From an uncultured Alphaproteobacteria bacterium (GTDB lineage: Bacteria; Pseudomonadota; Alphaproteobacteria; Caulobacterales; Aquidulcibacteraceae): DNA of 64,000 nt. Position 1 is the first letter of the stretch. Each line of letters starts with the position of its first letter. Under the pieces are notes generated by a model that was not told the DNA's origin, did not search any database, and worked only from the letters and a program-made list of their open reading frames with translations. The DNA lies in the NCBI GenBank assembly GCA_902826335.1, contig CADEEL010000001.1, forward strand, positions 62,001-126,000, read 5' to 3'. Shown here piece by piece: positions 46,254 through 54,916 of this stretch. A program made the translations under genes and the position numbers.

Positions 46254-46267
46254 TTGATCGGCGTCAA
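46254..46267. promoter_or_regulatory. FNR/FixK-like box adjacent to the hemB start
   Basis: TTGAT-CGGC-GTCAA matches the FNR/FixK consensus TTGAT-N4-ATCAA at nine of ten positions. It abuts the hemB ATG (46251-46253), so it would be a roadblock for hemB, or a remote site for hemA 140 bp away. Confidence 0.5.
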
Positions 46268-46370
46268 TCCGGAAAGATATTTCATATGGCGCTGTCCTGT
46301 GCGGTAACGTCCTATTCCCACGTTAACCTTGTGATCTGATATAGAGGAATGGCGGCGCTTAAGTGCGCTT

Positions 46371-46391
46371 TGTTGCGAATGTTTCGCAACA
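46371..46391. promoter_or_regulatory. 21-bp palindrome upstream of hemA
   Basis: TGTTGCGAA and TTCGCAACA are perfect arms around TGT. A third half-site, TTGCGA, lies at 46394-46399, one turn further. The group ends 7 bp before the hemA start, so it may be a repressor operator or a leader hairpin that hides the ribosome site. I cannot assign the regulator. Confidence 0.6.
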
Positions 46392-46406
46392 CCTTGCGAG
46401 AGACAG

Positions 46407-47627
46407 ATGAGACAAGAAGACGCTCAGGTGTTCGATAGCGCCGTCTCCGCGATCCGGGGGGAGGGGCGCTACCGCGTGTTCGCGGATATTTTGCGTCAGC
46501 GCGGGCGCTATCCGCATGCGCGGCTGCGCCAGCCCGAGGGCGGCTATCGCGACATCGTCGTCTGGTGCTCGAATGATTATCTCGGCCAGGGCCAGCATGA
46601 TGATGTGCTCGCCGCCGCGCACAAGGCGATTGATGAAGTCGGCGCCGGCGCGGGCGGCACGCGCAACATTTCAGGCACGACAAGCTATCACGTCGATCTT
46701 GAGCGGGAGCTCGCCGCGCTGCACGGCAAGGAGGCGGCGCTGCTGTTCACCTCCGGCTATGTCTCCAATGACGCGACACTGTCGACGCTGGCGAAGCTGT
46801 TTCCCGATCTCTGGATTTTTTCGGACGCGATGAATCACGCCTCAATGATCGAGGGCATCAAGCGCGCGAAGTGCGAGAAACGCATTTTTCGCCACAATGA
46901 CATTCAACATCTTGAAGCGCTGCTCAACGAGGCGCCGGCCGCCGCGCCAAAACTCATCGCCTTCGAGAGCGTCTATTCGATGGACGGAGACACCGCGCCG
47001 ATCGGCGCCATCTGCGACATCGCCCAGCAATATGGCGCGATGACTTATCTCGATGAAGTGCACGGTGTCGGCCTCTATGGCGCGAATGGCGGCGGCGTCG
47101 CGGAACGCGACGGCGTCATGCACCGAGTCGATTTCATCGAAGGCACGCTGGCCAAGGCGTTTGGAACGATGGGCGGCTATGTGACGGGGCCTGCCGCCGC
47201 CATCGACGCCATCCGCTCCACGGCGCCTGGCTTCATTTTCACAACATCGCTCGCGCCGTCAGTGGCGGCCGCGGCGCTCGAGAGCGTGCGTATTGTGCGC
47301 GCCTGCCCGCATATGCGGGACCGTTTGGCTGAACGCGCCGAAACATTGAAGCGCCTGCTGCGCGAGGCAGGCCTGCCGGTGATGGCGTCGACGACGCACA
47401 TCGTGCCCGTTCTGGTGGGCGAGGCGGCGCTCTGCAAGGATTTATCTGACGCCTTACTTGACGATCACGGCATCTATGTTCAGCCAATCAACTTTCCCAC
47501 CGTGCCGCGCGGAACGGAGCGGCTGCGTATCACGCCCTCGCCTTTCCACGACGACGCCCTGATGGAAGGCCTTGTGCATGCGCTTGAAGCGGTCTGGGTG
47601 AAGTTCAAGCTCGAACGGGCCGCGTGA
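46407..47627 (+). CDS. hemA: 5-aminolevulinate synthase (Shemin pathway)
   Basis: ALAS condenses glycine with succinyl-CoA to 5-aminolevulinate, the first heme step in alphaproteobacteria. The 406-residue PLP enzyme has the substrate block [15 protein letters not shown], the [13 protein letters not shown] loop, [10 protein letters not shown] and Schiff-base Lys250 ([14 protein letters not shown]). It starts at ATG 46407 with a GAGAGA ribosome site. It is divergent from hemB, so the first two heme enzymes share a control region. Confidence 0.97.
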   Translation: MRQEDAQVFDSAVSAIRGEGRYRVFADILRQRGRYPHARLRQPEGGYRDIVVWCSNDYLGQGQHDDVLAAAHKAIDEVGAGAGGTRNISGTTSYHVDLERELAALHGKEAALLFTSGYVSNDATLSTLAKLFPDLWIFSDAMNHASMIEGIKRAKCEKRIFRHNDIQHLEALLNEAPAAAPKLIAFESVYSMDGDTAPIGAICDIAQQYGAMTYLDEVHGVGLYGANGGGVAERDGVMHRVDFIEGTLAKAFGTMGGYVTGPAAAIDAIRSTAPGFIFTTSLAPSVAAAALESVRIVRACPHMRDRLAERAETLKRLLREAGLPVMASTTHIVPVLVGEAALCKDLSDALLDDHGIYVQPINFPTVPRGTERLRITPSPFHDDALMEGLVHALEAVWVKFKLERAA

Positions 47628-47630
47628 GGC

Positions 47631-47855
47631 ATGGCCGCGCGCCCATCGCGCGAAATCTACATTGAATTGGTGCGCGTGGGCGATAGCGCGAAACTCACGG
47701 CGATCGATGCTGAGTCAGGCGTCGAGGCCGTGGTCCTCGGTCCGGCGCACGCGGCGCGTTCCGATCTTGAAAAGCTCGCGGTGCAAAAATTGGAACGGAT
47801 GCTGAGCCAGCAGAGCGATTCCAATAAACCCACGCGCCGAGGTCTTGTCGTCTAG
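47631..47855 (+). CDS. Small DUF6898-like protein
   Basis: A 74-residue protein starting REIYIELVRVGDSAKLTAI after a short leader, then EVVVLGPAHA-type strands and a helix (SDLEKLAVQKLERML). I recognise it as the small DUF6898 family found in alphaproteobacteria; no function is known. It begins 3 bp after hemA, so it is probably co-transcribed with it. The stop TAG shares CTAG (47852-47855) with the stop of the convergent mucR gene. Confidence 0.7.
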   Translation: MAARPSREIYIELVRVGDSAKLTAIDAESGVEAVVLGPAHAARSDLEKLAVQKLERMLSQQSDSNKPTRRGLVV

Positions 47856-48292
47856 GTTTTCGGCGCTTTCTTCCGTACGCCCTTGCCGAGGCCGATGCGC
47901 TTGGCGAAGTCGGAGCGGCGGGCGGCATAACTTGGCGCCACCATTGGATAGTCCGCCGGCAGACCCCAGCGTTTGCGGTACTGGTCCGGCGTCATGGCGT
48001 ACGTTGAGCGCAGATGCCGCTTCAGCATCTTCAGCTCCTTGCCGTCCTCCAGACAGACCAGAAAATCCCGATGGATAGACTTGTTGATAGGCACGGCGGG
48101 CTTGGGCCGCTCACTCGCCGGCGCCGGCGCGCGATCCGAAATCGCGGCCAGCGCGGCGTGAACGCTGCGGATTAGTGCGGGCAATTGGTCGGACGCTATG
48201 GTGTTGTTCGCGACATAGGAGGCGACGATTTCGACGGCGAAGCCGAGGGCGCTGTCGCGATCCTCAAGCTCTTCTTCAAGGTCATCTTTCAT
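47852..48292 (-). CDS. MucR/Ros family transcriptional regulator with incomplete zinc site
   Basis: MucR proteins bind AT-rich DNA and control envelope, motility and cell-cycle genes. The 146-residue protein has a helical N-terminal oligomerisation region (about 1-50), a Pro/Ala linker, and the prokaryotic zinc-finger domain with Cys80, Asp83 and His93 in CLEDGKELKMLKRHL. The fourth ligand, normally His in the RTHY motif, is Thr97 (HLRSTYAMTPDQYRKRWGL). The downstream ADYPMVAPSYAARRS block is conserved. It may bind zinc weakly, or not need it, as some Mesorhizobium homologues do not. Confidence 0.9.
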   Translation of the reverse strand: MKDDLEEELEDRDSALGFAVEIVASYVANNTIASDQLPALIRSVHAALAAISDRAPAPASERPKPAVPINKSIHRDFLVCLEDGKELKMLKRHLRSTYAMTPDQYRKRWGLPADYPMVAPSYAARRSDFAKRIGLGKGVRKKAPKT

Positions 48293-48460
48293 CCGTCAGC
48301 CCTGGTTCTTTTGTTATTCCCCGCTTGACTGAGCCATACCTCGCGAATGGAACTATTTGCAAGTATTAGGGCGGGCGCGCAGTAACGAAATCTAGCGTCG
48401 GCGGCGAGACATCGCGTCCGCGCCCAGGCGGCGCCTCGCTTTGGCTGGCGAAGCACCATA

Positions 48461-48568
48461 TCTAGACCGTTTCCCGAAAAGTGTTACGCGGTTTTCGGAC
48501 GAGAAACGGTCTAGATTCAAAGTGTAGACCCGATTCACCCGTTTTTGTTCAGAACGGGATCAGGTCTA
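48461..48568. repeat. Composite palindromic extragenic element upstream of glyA
   Basis: The 301-bp gap 48293-48593 has no gene. Its main content is this element. TCTAGACCGTTTC (48461-48473) pairs exactly with 48503-48515, and CCGAAAA (48474-48480) with TTTTCGG (48492-48498), giving 20 bp of stem with a 4-nt bulge. A second, imperfect hairpin (TAGACCCGAT... / ...ATCAGGTCTA, about 48524-48568) follows. It resembles the small palindromic repeats known from rhizobial and related genomes. The remaining 170 bp shows nothing else I can name. Confidence 0.65.
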
Positions 48569-48593
48569 GGGCGATGAGCCGGCGAGAGGATGC

Positions 48594-49895
48594 ATGACCC
48601 AAGCGACAGAACGCGCCGCCGACGTGCGGGACCGCTTTTTTGAGGCCTCCCTTGAGCGCGCGGACCCGGAAATCGCCGATGCGGTCGCCGCCGAGTTGAA
48701 ACGCCAGGGCCGCCAGATTGAGCTTATCGCTTCGGAGAATATCGTCTCCAAGGCGGTGCTCGAGGCGCAAGGCTCCGTGCTGACGAACAAATACGCGGAA
48801 GGATATCCTGGGCGGCGCTATTATGGCGGGTGCGAACACGTCGATACGGCCGAGCGCCTGGCCATCGAGCGGGCGCGGCGCTTGTTCGATTGCAAGTTCG
48901 CGAACGTTCAGCCGCATTCGGGCGCGCAGGCGAACCAGGCCGTGTTTTTCGCTTTGCTGCAGCCGGGCGACACATTTCTGGGCATGGACCTCGCGTGCGG
49001 CGGCCACCTCACGCATGGCTCGCCCGTCAATATCTCGGGCAAGTGGTTCAAGCCGGCGGCCTATGGCGTACGCGCCGACGATCATTTGATCGATTACGAC
49101 GAGGTGGCTGAGATCGCGCGGCGCGAACGACCGAAACTCATCATCGCTGGCGGCTCCGCCTATTCGCGGGCGATTGATTTCGCGCGCTTCCGCGCCATCG
49201 CCGATGAGGTGGGCGCGCTGCTCATGGTCGATATGGCGCACTATGCCGGGCTCATTGCGGCGGGCGTCTATCCCACGCCGCTGCCGCACGCGCATGTGGT
49301 GACGACGACGACGCACAAGACGCTGCGCGGTCCGCGCGGCGGCATGATCCTTTCCAATGACGAAGAGATCGGCAAGAAGATCAATTCTGCGGTGTTTCCG
49401 GGCTTGCAGGGCGGGCCGCTCATGCACGTGATCGCGGCGAAGGCAGTGGCGTTCAGGGAGGCGCTGGAGCCCGAGTTCAAGCTCTATGCGCGCCGCGTGG
49501 TTGAGAATGCCCGGGCGCTGTCCGAGCGGCTGATCGAGAATGGCCTCGCCGTGGTGTCAGGCGGGACGGACAGCCATTTGATGCTGGTCGATCTACGCCC
49601 TAAGCGCGTCACCGGGAAAGCAGCCGAGCAAAGCCTTGAACGCGCGCTCATTACAGCGAACAAGAACGCCATACCTTACGATCCCGAAAAGCCGATGGTG
49701 ACATCTGGCCTGCGCGTTGGTTCGCCGGCGGCGACGACGCGCGGCTTTGGGCCGGCTGAGTTTCGCCAGGTGGCTGACCTCATGTGCGAGGTGTTGGATG
49801 GCTTGGCTCGCTCGAATGGCGATAACGGCGCCGCGGAGGCCGCCGTGGCGGTGAAAGTCGAAGCGCTGACCGCGCGCTTTCCGATCTATTCATAA
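48594..49895 (+). CDS. glyA: Serine hydroxymethyltransferase
   Basis: GlyA converts serine and tetrahydrofolate to glycine and methylene-tetrahydrofolate, the cell's main one-carbon source. The 433-residue protein has [40 protein letters not shown] and the PLP Lys242 in [19 protein letters not shown] 48594 has GAGAGG upstream. glyA-nrdR-rib is a typical alphaproteobacterial order. The composite palindrome lies in its leader. Confidence 0.97.
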   Translation: MTQATERAADVRDRFFEASLERADPEIADAVAAELKRQGRQIELIASENIVSKAVLEAQGSVLTNKYAEGYPGRRYYGGCEHVDTAERLAIERARRLFDCKFANVQPHSGAQANQAVFFALLQPGDTFLGMDLACGGHLTHGSPVNISGKWFKPAAYGVRADDHLIDYDEVAEIARRERPKLIIAGGSAYSRAIDFARFRAIADEVGALLMVDMAHYAGLIAAGVYPTPLPHAHVVTTTTHKTLRGPRGGMILSNDEEIGKKINSAVFPGLQGGPLMHVIAAKAVAFREALEPEFKLYARRVVENARALSERLIENGLAVVSGGTDSHLMLVDLRPKRVTGKAAEQSLERALITANKNAIPYDPEKPMVTSGLRVGSPAATTRGFGPAEFRQVADLMCEVLDGLARSNGDNGAAEAAVAVKVEALTARFPIYS

Positions 49896-49918
49896 GCGTC
49901 TGCGCCTAAGGAGAGCGT

Positions 49919-50401
49919 ATGCGCTGCCCGTTTTGCCAACACGAAGATTCCCAGGTGAAGGACAGCCGTCCCACCGAGGATGGCGCGTGCATTCGTCGCC
50001 GGCGCCAGTGCGACAAGTGCGGATCACGGTTCACCACGTTCGAGCGCGTGCAATTGCGCGAGCTGATCGTGGTGAAGCGGTCTGGCCGTCGCGTGCCATT
50101 TGAGCGCGAGAAGCTGACGCGTTCGGTGATGATCGCGCTGCGCAAGCGGCCGATCGAAAGCGAACAGATCGAACAATTAATATCCGGCATCGTGCGGCGG
50201 CTGGAGAGCCTTGGCGAGACCGAGATACCGTCGGAAATGATCGGCGAGATGGTGATGGAGGCTTTGGCCAATCTCGATCCGGTCGCCTATGTGCGCTACG
50301 CGTCCGTTTATCGCGATTTTACCAATGCCGGCGATTTCGCCGACATTCTGGATGATCCACAACTGGGCGGGGGAAAGGCGCGCGCCAAGAAGACGCCATG
50401 A
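49919..50401 (+). CDS. nrdR: Transcriptional repressor NrdR
   Basis: NrdR represses ribonucleotide reductase genes when dATP is bound. The 160-residue protein has an N-terminal zinc ribbon ([17 protein letters not shown] and [14 protein letters not shown]; Cys3, Cys6, Cys31, Cys34) and a C-terminal ATP-cone ([30 protein letters not shown]). GGAG precedes the ATG. Its stop overlaps the next gene by 4 bp (ATGA), so it leads the riboflavin genes. Confidence 0.97.
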   Translation: MRCPFCQHEDSQVKDSRPTEDGACIRRRRQCDKCGSRFTTFERVQLRELIVVKRSGRRVPFEREKLTRSVMIALRKRPIESEQIEQLISGIVRRLESLGETEIPSEMIGEMVMEALANLDPVAYVRYASVYRDFTNAGDFADILDDPQLGGGKARAKKTP

Positions 50402-51111
50402 GCGATCGCCCGCAAATCATTCTGAAGCTCGCTAGCTCACTTGACGGGCGCATCGCCACCGCGAGCGGCGAGAGCCGCTGGATCACGGGCGAGCAGGCGC
50501 GCGCCAAAGTGCACCGCATTCGCGCCGAGAGCGATGGCGTGCTGGTCGGCGCGGGCACCGCGCTGATGGACGATCCAGAGCTCACCGCCCGCCTCGTGCG
50601 CCCATCGAAAAAGCAGCCGTTGCGGATCGTGCTTGATACAGACCTGCGCCTGCCCTCCACCTCGAAGCTCGCCCGTACGATCGATCAAGGCGTCGTGGTG
50701 ATCTACGCCGCGCGAGGTCTTGAGCCCACCACCGTCGAGCGTATGGAGGCGACGGGCGCGAAGGTCGTGCATGTGCCGCGCGCGCTTGGCGGCGTCGATC
50801 TTGACGCGGTGTTCGAGGATTTGAAACTCAACTGGGCCGTCAATACGCTGCTGATCGAGGGCGGCGGATCGCTGGCGGCGAGCCTCATCAAGCAGGGCTA
50901 TGTGGATCGCCTCGAATGGTTTCGCGCGCCGATCCTGCTCGGTGAGGAAGGGCGCGCCGCGATCGGTCCGCTGCAATTGAAGCAATTGGCCGATGCGCCC
51001 ATGTTCAAGCGGGTTGCGACACGTCAGCTTGGCCCCGATCTATGGGAAAGTTATGAGCGCGCGGAGGTTCCCGCCCTGACGCCGGTGGATGTGGAGGGGG
51101 CGGGCGCGTAG
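50398..51111 (+). CDS. ribD: RibD reductase domain alone (no deaminase domain)
   Basis: RibD is normally two domains: an N-terminal zinc deaminase and a C-terminal NADPH reductase of the riboflavin pathway. This 237-residue protein has only the reductase half: [44 protein letters not shown] and [14 protein letters not shown]. There is no HAE or PCxxC deaminase signature, and because the gene overlaps nrdR by 4 bp there is no room for a lost upstream piece. The next gene is ribE, so it stays in pathway context. The deaminase must come from elsewhere, or this is a divergent paralogue. Confidence 0.85.
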   Translation: MSDRPQIILKLASSLDGRIATASGESRWITGEQARAKVHRIRAESDGVLVGAGTALMDDPELTARLVRPSKKQPLRIVLDTDLRLPSTSKLARTIDQGVVVIYAARGLEPTTVERMEATGAKVVHVPRALGGVDLDAVFEDLKLNWAVNTLLIEGGGSLAASLIKQGYVDRLEWFRAPILLGEEGRAAIGPLQLKQLADAPMFKRVATRQLGPDLWESYERAEVPALTPVDVEGAGA

Positions 51112-51129
51112 GCGTTGGGCCTGAATAGC

Positions 51130-51738
51130 ATGTTCACTGGTCTCGTTACGGCAATTGGAGAGGTTGTTTCGGCCGAGCGTGCGGGCGCGCAGGCGCGCTT
51201 CGCCATCGCCTCGACATACGATCCTGCGGACATCGCCATCGGCGCATCAATCGCGCACGCGGGCTGCTGCCTGACGGTGGTTGAGACGAGCGGCGCGGCT
51301 GGCGCCAGGCGCCACGTGGTCGAGTGTTCGCCGGAAACGCTCGCAACGACGACCTTAGGCGCATGGCGCATTGGGTCGCGCATGAATCTGGAGCGCGCCG
51401 CGCGGTTCGGCGATGAAATCGGCGGTCATCTCGTCGCGGGCCATATCGACGGCGTCGGACGCCTCACCGCGCGCGCCGCCACGGGCGATTATGTGCGGTT
51501 GGAGTTTTCAGCGCCGATGAAGCTCATGCCTTACCTAGCGCCCAAGGGTTCTATCGCCATCGACGGCGTTTCACTCACGGTGAATGAGGTTGAGCGCGAC
51601 CGGTTTTCCGTGATGATCATTCCGCACACCGCGTCTGTCACGACACTGGGCGCCCTCGGGGAAGGCGACGCCGTCAATCTGGAGGCGGATTTGATTGCGC
51701 GCTATGTCGCGCGCATGATGGCGATCAAGGGAGAGTGA
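51130..51738 (+). CDS. ribE: Riboflavin synthase, alpha subunit
   Basis: RibE dismutates two lumazine molecules to riboflavin. The 202-residue protein has two tandem lumazine-binding barrels: MFTGLVTAIGEV, SIAHAGCCLTVVE and the second GGHLVAGHIDGVG, KGSIAIDGVSLTVNEV. ATG 51130 gives the canonical MFTGL start; the longer frame from 51115 is not needed. It is followed after 1 bp by the ribBA gene. Confidence 0.97.
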   Translation: MFTGLVTAIGEVVSAERAGAQARFAIASTYDPADIAIGASIAHAGCCLTVVETSGAAGARRHVVECSPETLATTTLGAWRIGSRMNLERAARFGDEIGGHLVAGHIDGVGRLTARAATGDYVRLEFSAPMKLMPYLAPKGSIAIDGVSLTVNEVERDRFSVMIIPHTASVTTLGALGEGDAVNLEADLIARYVARMMAIKGE

Positions 51739-51739
51739 C

Positions 51740-52918
51740 ATGGCCGCCGCGCGTCCATCCGCCATCGACGATTTGAAACGCTACATCTCGCCGGTCGAGG
51801 AAGTGGTTGAAGAAGCGCGTCAGGGCAAGATGTTCATCTTGGTTGACGCCGAACAGCGTGAGAACGAAGGCGATCTCATCATTCCCGCGCAGTTCGCCAC
51901 GCCTGACAAGGTGAACTTCATGGCAAAGCACGGGCGCGGCCTCATCTGCCTTGCGCTCACAGGCGCGCGCACGCGCGAGCTTGCCCTCAATCCCATGGCG
52001 CCGCGCAACGAGACTCGCCACAAGACCGCCTTCACGGTGTCCATCGAGGCGCGCGAGGGCATCACGACGGGAATATCCGCGCATGATCGGGCGCACACGA
52101 TCGCCGTGGCGATCGATCCGACCAAGGGCGCGGGCGACATCACCTCTCCGGGCCACGTGTTTCCGCTCGAGGCGCGCGATGGCGGCGTGCTGGTGCGCGC
52201 CGGCCACACGGAGGCGAGCGTCGATATCGCGCGGCTCGCCGGCCTCATTCCTGCGGCCGTGATCTGCGAGATCATGAATGATGACGGCACGATGGCGCGC
52301 CTTCCCGAACTCGTCGGCTTTGCGCAACTTCACAATCTAAAGATTGGGACGATCGCGGATCTCATTGCGCACCGGCGCATGCACGATCACATGATCGACA
52401 AGGTGGTCGAGCGGCCGTTTGCAAATCAACATGGAGACGATTTCCGCGTCTTTGTGTTTCGCAACGCGCTCAATGGGGCGGAATACCCAGCCCTCGTGCG
52501 CGGTGAAATCAGGCCTGATCGGCCTGCCTTCGTGCGCATGCATCGCGCTGATGTGGGACGCGATTTGCTTGGCGCGGCCGACCCGCGCGCCAATTTGCTG
52601 CCGCGCGCGCTTAAGGAGCTGGCGGCGGAAGGTGGGCCGGCCGTGCTCGTGTTGCTGTGGGATCGCGGGCCTTATTCCCTGTCACGCGCACTCGGCGGCG
52701 CAAGCGAACCGGCTGACCACGACCACGGCGATCACGAACACCGCGATCACGAACACCGCGACCGCATGCTGCGCGAATATGGCGTCGGCGCGCAAATCCT
52801 GCGCGAACTCGGCGTGCGGCAAATGGTGCTGCTGTCGGATTCTCCGCAGACGATCGTCGGCCTTGAGGGCTATGGCTTGAGCATTGTCGGCTGGCGTGGA
52901 TTCAAGGCAGGCGCATGA
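51740..52918 (+). CDS. ribB: RibBA-type fusion with degenerate GTP cyclohydrolase II domain
   Basis: Residues 1-215 are 3,4-dihydroxy-2-butanone-4-phosphate synthase: AEQRENEGDLI, GRGLICLAL, TGISAHDRAHTI and RAGHTEASVDIARLAG, all intact. Residues about 225-392 resemble GTP cyclohydrolase II (HGDDFRVFVF, LREYGVGAQILRELGV) but the zinc site is gone. The three cysteines of the canonical HSEC and FGSLRCDC blocks align with Asp271, Pro282 and Ala284 (VRMHRADVGRDLLGAADPRA). A His/Asp-rich insertion lies at 326-341. So only the RibB reaction is expected. The stop overlaps ribH (ATGA). Confidence 0.88.
   Translation: MAAARPSAIDDLKRYISPVEEVVEEARQGKMFILVDAEQRENEGDLIIPAQFATPDKVNFMAKHGRGLICLALTGARTRELALNPMAPRNETRHKTAFTVSIEAREGITTGISAHDRAHTIAVAIDPTKGAGDITSPGHVFPLEARDGGVLVRAGHTEASVDIARLAGLIPAAVICEIMNDDGTMARLPELVGFAQLHNLKIGTIADLIAHRRMHDHMIDKVVERPFANQHGDDFRVFVFRNALNGAEYPALVRGEIRPDRPAFVRMHRADVGRDLLGAADPRANLLPRALKELAAEGGPAVLVLLWDRGPYSLSRALGGASEPADHDHGDHEHRDHEHRDRMLREYGVGAQILRELGVRQMVLLSDSPQTIVGLEGYGLSIVGWRGFKAGA
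52730..52759 (+). repeat. In-frame 15-bp tandem repeat encoding a His/Asp tract in ribB
   Basis: The unit GATCACGAACACCGC occurs twice in tandem (52730-52744, 52745-52759), with related GACCACGACCACG units just before it. It encodes alternating His with Asp, Glu and Arg (DHEHR twice) between the two halves of the degenerate cyclohydrolase domain. Confidence 0.75.
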
Positions 52919-53388
52919 CCCAGTCATCGGATAAGACGCCCGCGGTCGCGGTCCCCGGCGCCCGGGTGTTGATCGTCGCCTCGTACTATTATCGCACCAT
53001 CGTCGAGCAATTGGCGCAGGGCGCGCGCGCGGCCGTGGCCGCGGCCGAGGCGGAATGCGATCACATGGAGGTTCCCGGCGCCTTCGAATTGCCGACGGCG
53101 ATCTCTTGGCGCGCCAAGGCTGGGCGCAACTATGACGGCTATGTCGCGCTTGGCTGCGTTATTCGTGGGGAAACTAGCCATTACGATTATGTCTGCGGAG
53201 AAAGCGCGCGGGCGCTGATGGATTTGGGCGTGCGCGATGGCATCGCCATCGGCTACGGCATCTTGACCGTTGATAACGAGGCCCAAGCGCTGGCGCGCGC
53301 CAATCCGGCCGGGCGCGATAAGGGCGGTGAGGCCGCGCGCGCTTGCCTGGCGCTAATCGCGCTGCGACGAACTCTTCTGCGCGGATGA
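52915..53388 (+). CDS. ribH: 6,7-dimethyl-8-ribityllumazine synthase
   Basis: RibH condenses the RibB product with the pyrimidinedione to make lumazine. The 157-residue protein has the core motifs [49 protein letters not shown] with the catalytic His, and [18 protein letters not shown] 52915 overlaps the ribBA stop (ATGA), and its stop overlaps nusB in the same way. Confidence 0.97.
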   Translation: MTQSSDKTPAVAVPGARVLIVASYYYRTIVEQLAQGARAAVAAAEAECDHMEVPGAFELPTAISWRAKAGRNYDGYVALGCVIRGETSHYDYVCGESARALMDLGVRDGIAIGYGILTVDNEAQALARANPAGRDKGGEAARACLALIALRRTLLRG

Positions 53389-53855
53389 GCGCCGCGACGC
53401 CTCCGAGTCTGTCGTCAGCGCGGAGCGCGGCGCGCCTGGCGGCGGTGCAGGCGCTCTATCAGATGGAGGTGTCGGGCGCTTCGTCAGCCGAGGTGACGGA
53501 TGATTTCCGCGCCGGACGCTTGCCGCGCGGTGAGGCCGGCCCGTTCGATAGCGAGCCGGATAGCGATTTGTTCCAACACCTCGTTGATGGCGCGGTGCGC
53601 GAACAAGCTCATATAGACAGCGCCATAGCCAAGCATCTGCGCGGCTGGCGCCTTGAACGCATCGATGCGGTGGCGCGCGCCATCTTGCGCGCGGGCGTGG
53701 TTGAATTGTGGGCGCGCCGCGACGTGCCGACGCCCGTGGTGATCGATGAATACATCGAGATCGCCAAGGCGTTTTTCGAGGGCGCGGAGCCCGGCTTCAT
53801 TAACGCCGCGCTGGACGCGTGCGCGAGAGATGCGCGTCCGGAGGGCGTGGCGTAG
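53385..53855 (+). CDS. nusB: Transcription antitermination factor NusB
   Basis: NusB with S10 forms the antitermination complex on rRNA operons. The 156-residue all-helical protein has [39 protein letters not shown] and [13 protein letters not shown], ending with [17 protein letters not shown] 53385 overlaps the ribH stop; ribH-nusB coupling is near universal. An acidic insert ([22 protein letters not shown]) at about 41-63 is longer than in enterobacteria. Confidence 0.96.
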   Translation: MSAATPPSLSSARSAARLAAVQALYQMEVSGASSAEVTDDFRAGRLPRGEAGPFDSEPDSDLFQHLVDGAVREQAHIDSAIAKHLRGWRLERIDAVARAILRAGVVELWARRDVPTPVVIDEYIEIAKAFFEGAEPGFINAALDACARDARPEGVA

Positions 53856-53880
53856 CGGCGCGCGGGGGAACGAGGCGGCC

Positions 53881-54852
53881 ATGGACGAACTGGACCTCAT
53901 CGCACGCTATTTCGCGCCGCTGGCCACGCATGCTGCGGCGCGCGGCCTTGCTGACGATGTGGCCGTGCTGCACACGCGCGGGCCTCTGGCGATCACGGCT
54001 GATACAATCGTCGAGGGCGTGCATTTTCACGCCAAGGATCCCGCCGATTCGATCGCTAGGAAGGCGTTGCGCGTAAATCTCTCGGATTTGGCGGCGAAAG
54101 GCGCGCGCCCGATCGGGTTTCTGCTGTGCTTGTCCTGGCCAGCGACGCGGCCTGAGTCCGATCTGGCGGCGTTTGCGCGCGGATTGGGTGAAGATATCGG
54201 GCGCTACAGCGTCGCGCTGCTCGGCGGCGACACAACGGCGACGCCCGGCCCACTGAGCATCTCGATCACCGCCCTGGGCCGTCCGCACAGGGAGCGCACG
54301 CCCGCGCGCGCGGATGCACATGCGGGTGATGATGTTTGGGTCACGGGAACAATCGGCGACAGCTTGCTCGGTTTGAGCGCGCTGCGGGGTGAGTTGACCG
54401 CGTTGAGCGCGCGAGATCGTGACGCGATGATCGCACGGTATCGCCTGCCGGAGCCGCCCGTAATCTTCGCCGGCGCCATCGCGCGCCTGGCGCGCGCGTC
54501 CATGGATGTATCGGATGGACTATTGCTCGATGCGCACCGCATGGCGGCGGCGTCGGGCGTGTCGTTGCGTCTTGAAGCAGCCGCGATCCCGCATTCCACC
54601 CCGGCGCAGCGCTGGCTGGAGACGCCTGACGCCTACCAATTGCGCCTGCTTAGCGCGGGAGACGATTACGAAATCCTGTTCACAGCGCCGCCGGAGCGGC
54701 GCGCCGCGATCCGCCGCGCGGGCGCGCGCGTTGGCGTGGCCGTCACCAAGATCGGCGCGGTGCTGGCCGGTGAAGGAGTCGCGCTGGTGGATTCGCACGG
54801 CGCGCCGTTGCCGCTGCCGGAATTGGGCTATCGCCACAAGATCGGGCGCTGA
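53881..54852 (+). CDS. thiL: Thiamine-monophosphate kinase
   Basis: ThiL makes thiamine pyrophosphate, the active cofactor. The 323-residue protein has GLADDVAVL, ADTIVEGVHF, LRVNLSDLAAKGARP (the Mg-binding Asp block), DTTATPGPLSISI and MDVSDGLLLDAHRMA. Length is normal. ATG 53881 follows a GAGG ribosome site; nusB ends 25 bp upstream, the usual order. Confidence 0.96.
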   Translation: MDELDLIARYFAPLATHAAARGLADDVAVLHTRGPLAITADTIVEGVHFHAKDPADSIARKALRVNLSDLAAKGARPIGFLLCLSWPATRPESDLAAFARGLGEDIGRYSVALLGGDTTATPGPLSISITALGRPHRERTPARADAHAGDDVWVTGTIGDSLLGLSALRGELTALSARDRDAMIARYRLPEPPVIFAGAIARLARASMDVSDGLLLDAHRMAAASGVSLRLEAAAIPHSTPAQRWLETPDAYQLRLLSAGDDYEILFTAPPERRAAIRRAGARVGVAVTKIGAVLAGEGVALVDSHGAPLPLPELGYRHKIGR

Positions 54853-54916
54853 GCTGATTGAAGGCGTGGGCGCCGGCTTTCACCTTTCCGAAACCATCAC
54901 AGCGGAGTTTGCGCGC

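Noticed and set aside
48293..48593. Glycine or folate riboswitch upstream of glyA
   Set aside because: The region is dominated by a palindromic repeat; I could not find conserved riboswitch core motifs.
49919..50401. A hidden RibD deaminase fragment fused to or overlapping nrdR
   Set aside because: The frame here is a complete NrdR with zinc ribbon and ATP-cone, and no HAE/PCxxC signature appears in another frame.
51112..51130. FMN riboswitch in the riboflavin operon
   Set aside because: The spaces between nrdR, ribD, ribE, ribB and ribH are 0-18 bp, too short for an RFN element, and glyA-nrdR has only 23 bp.
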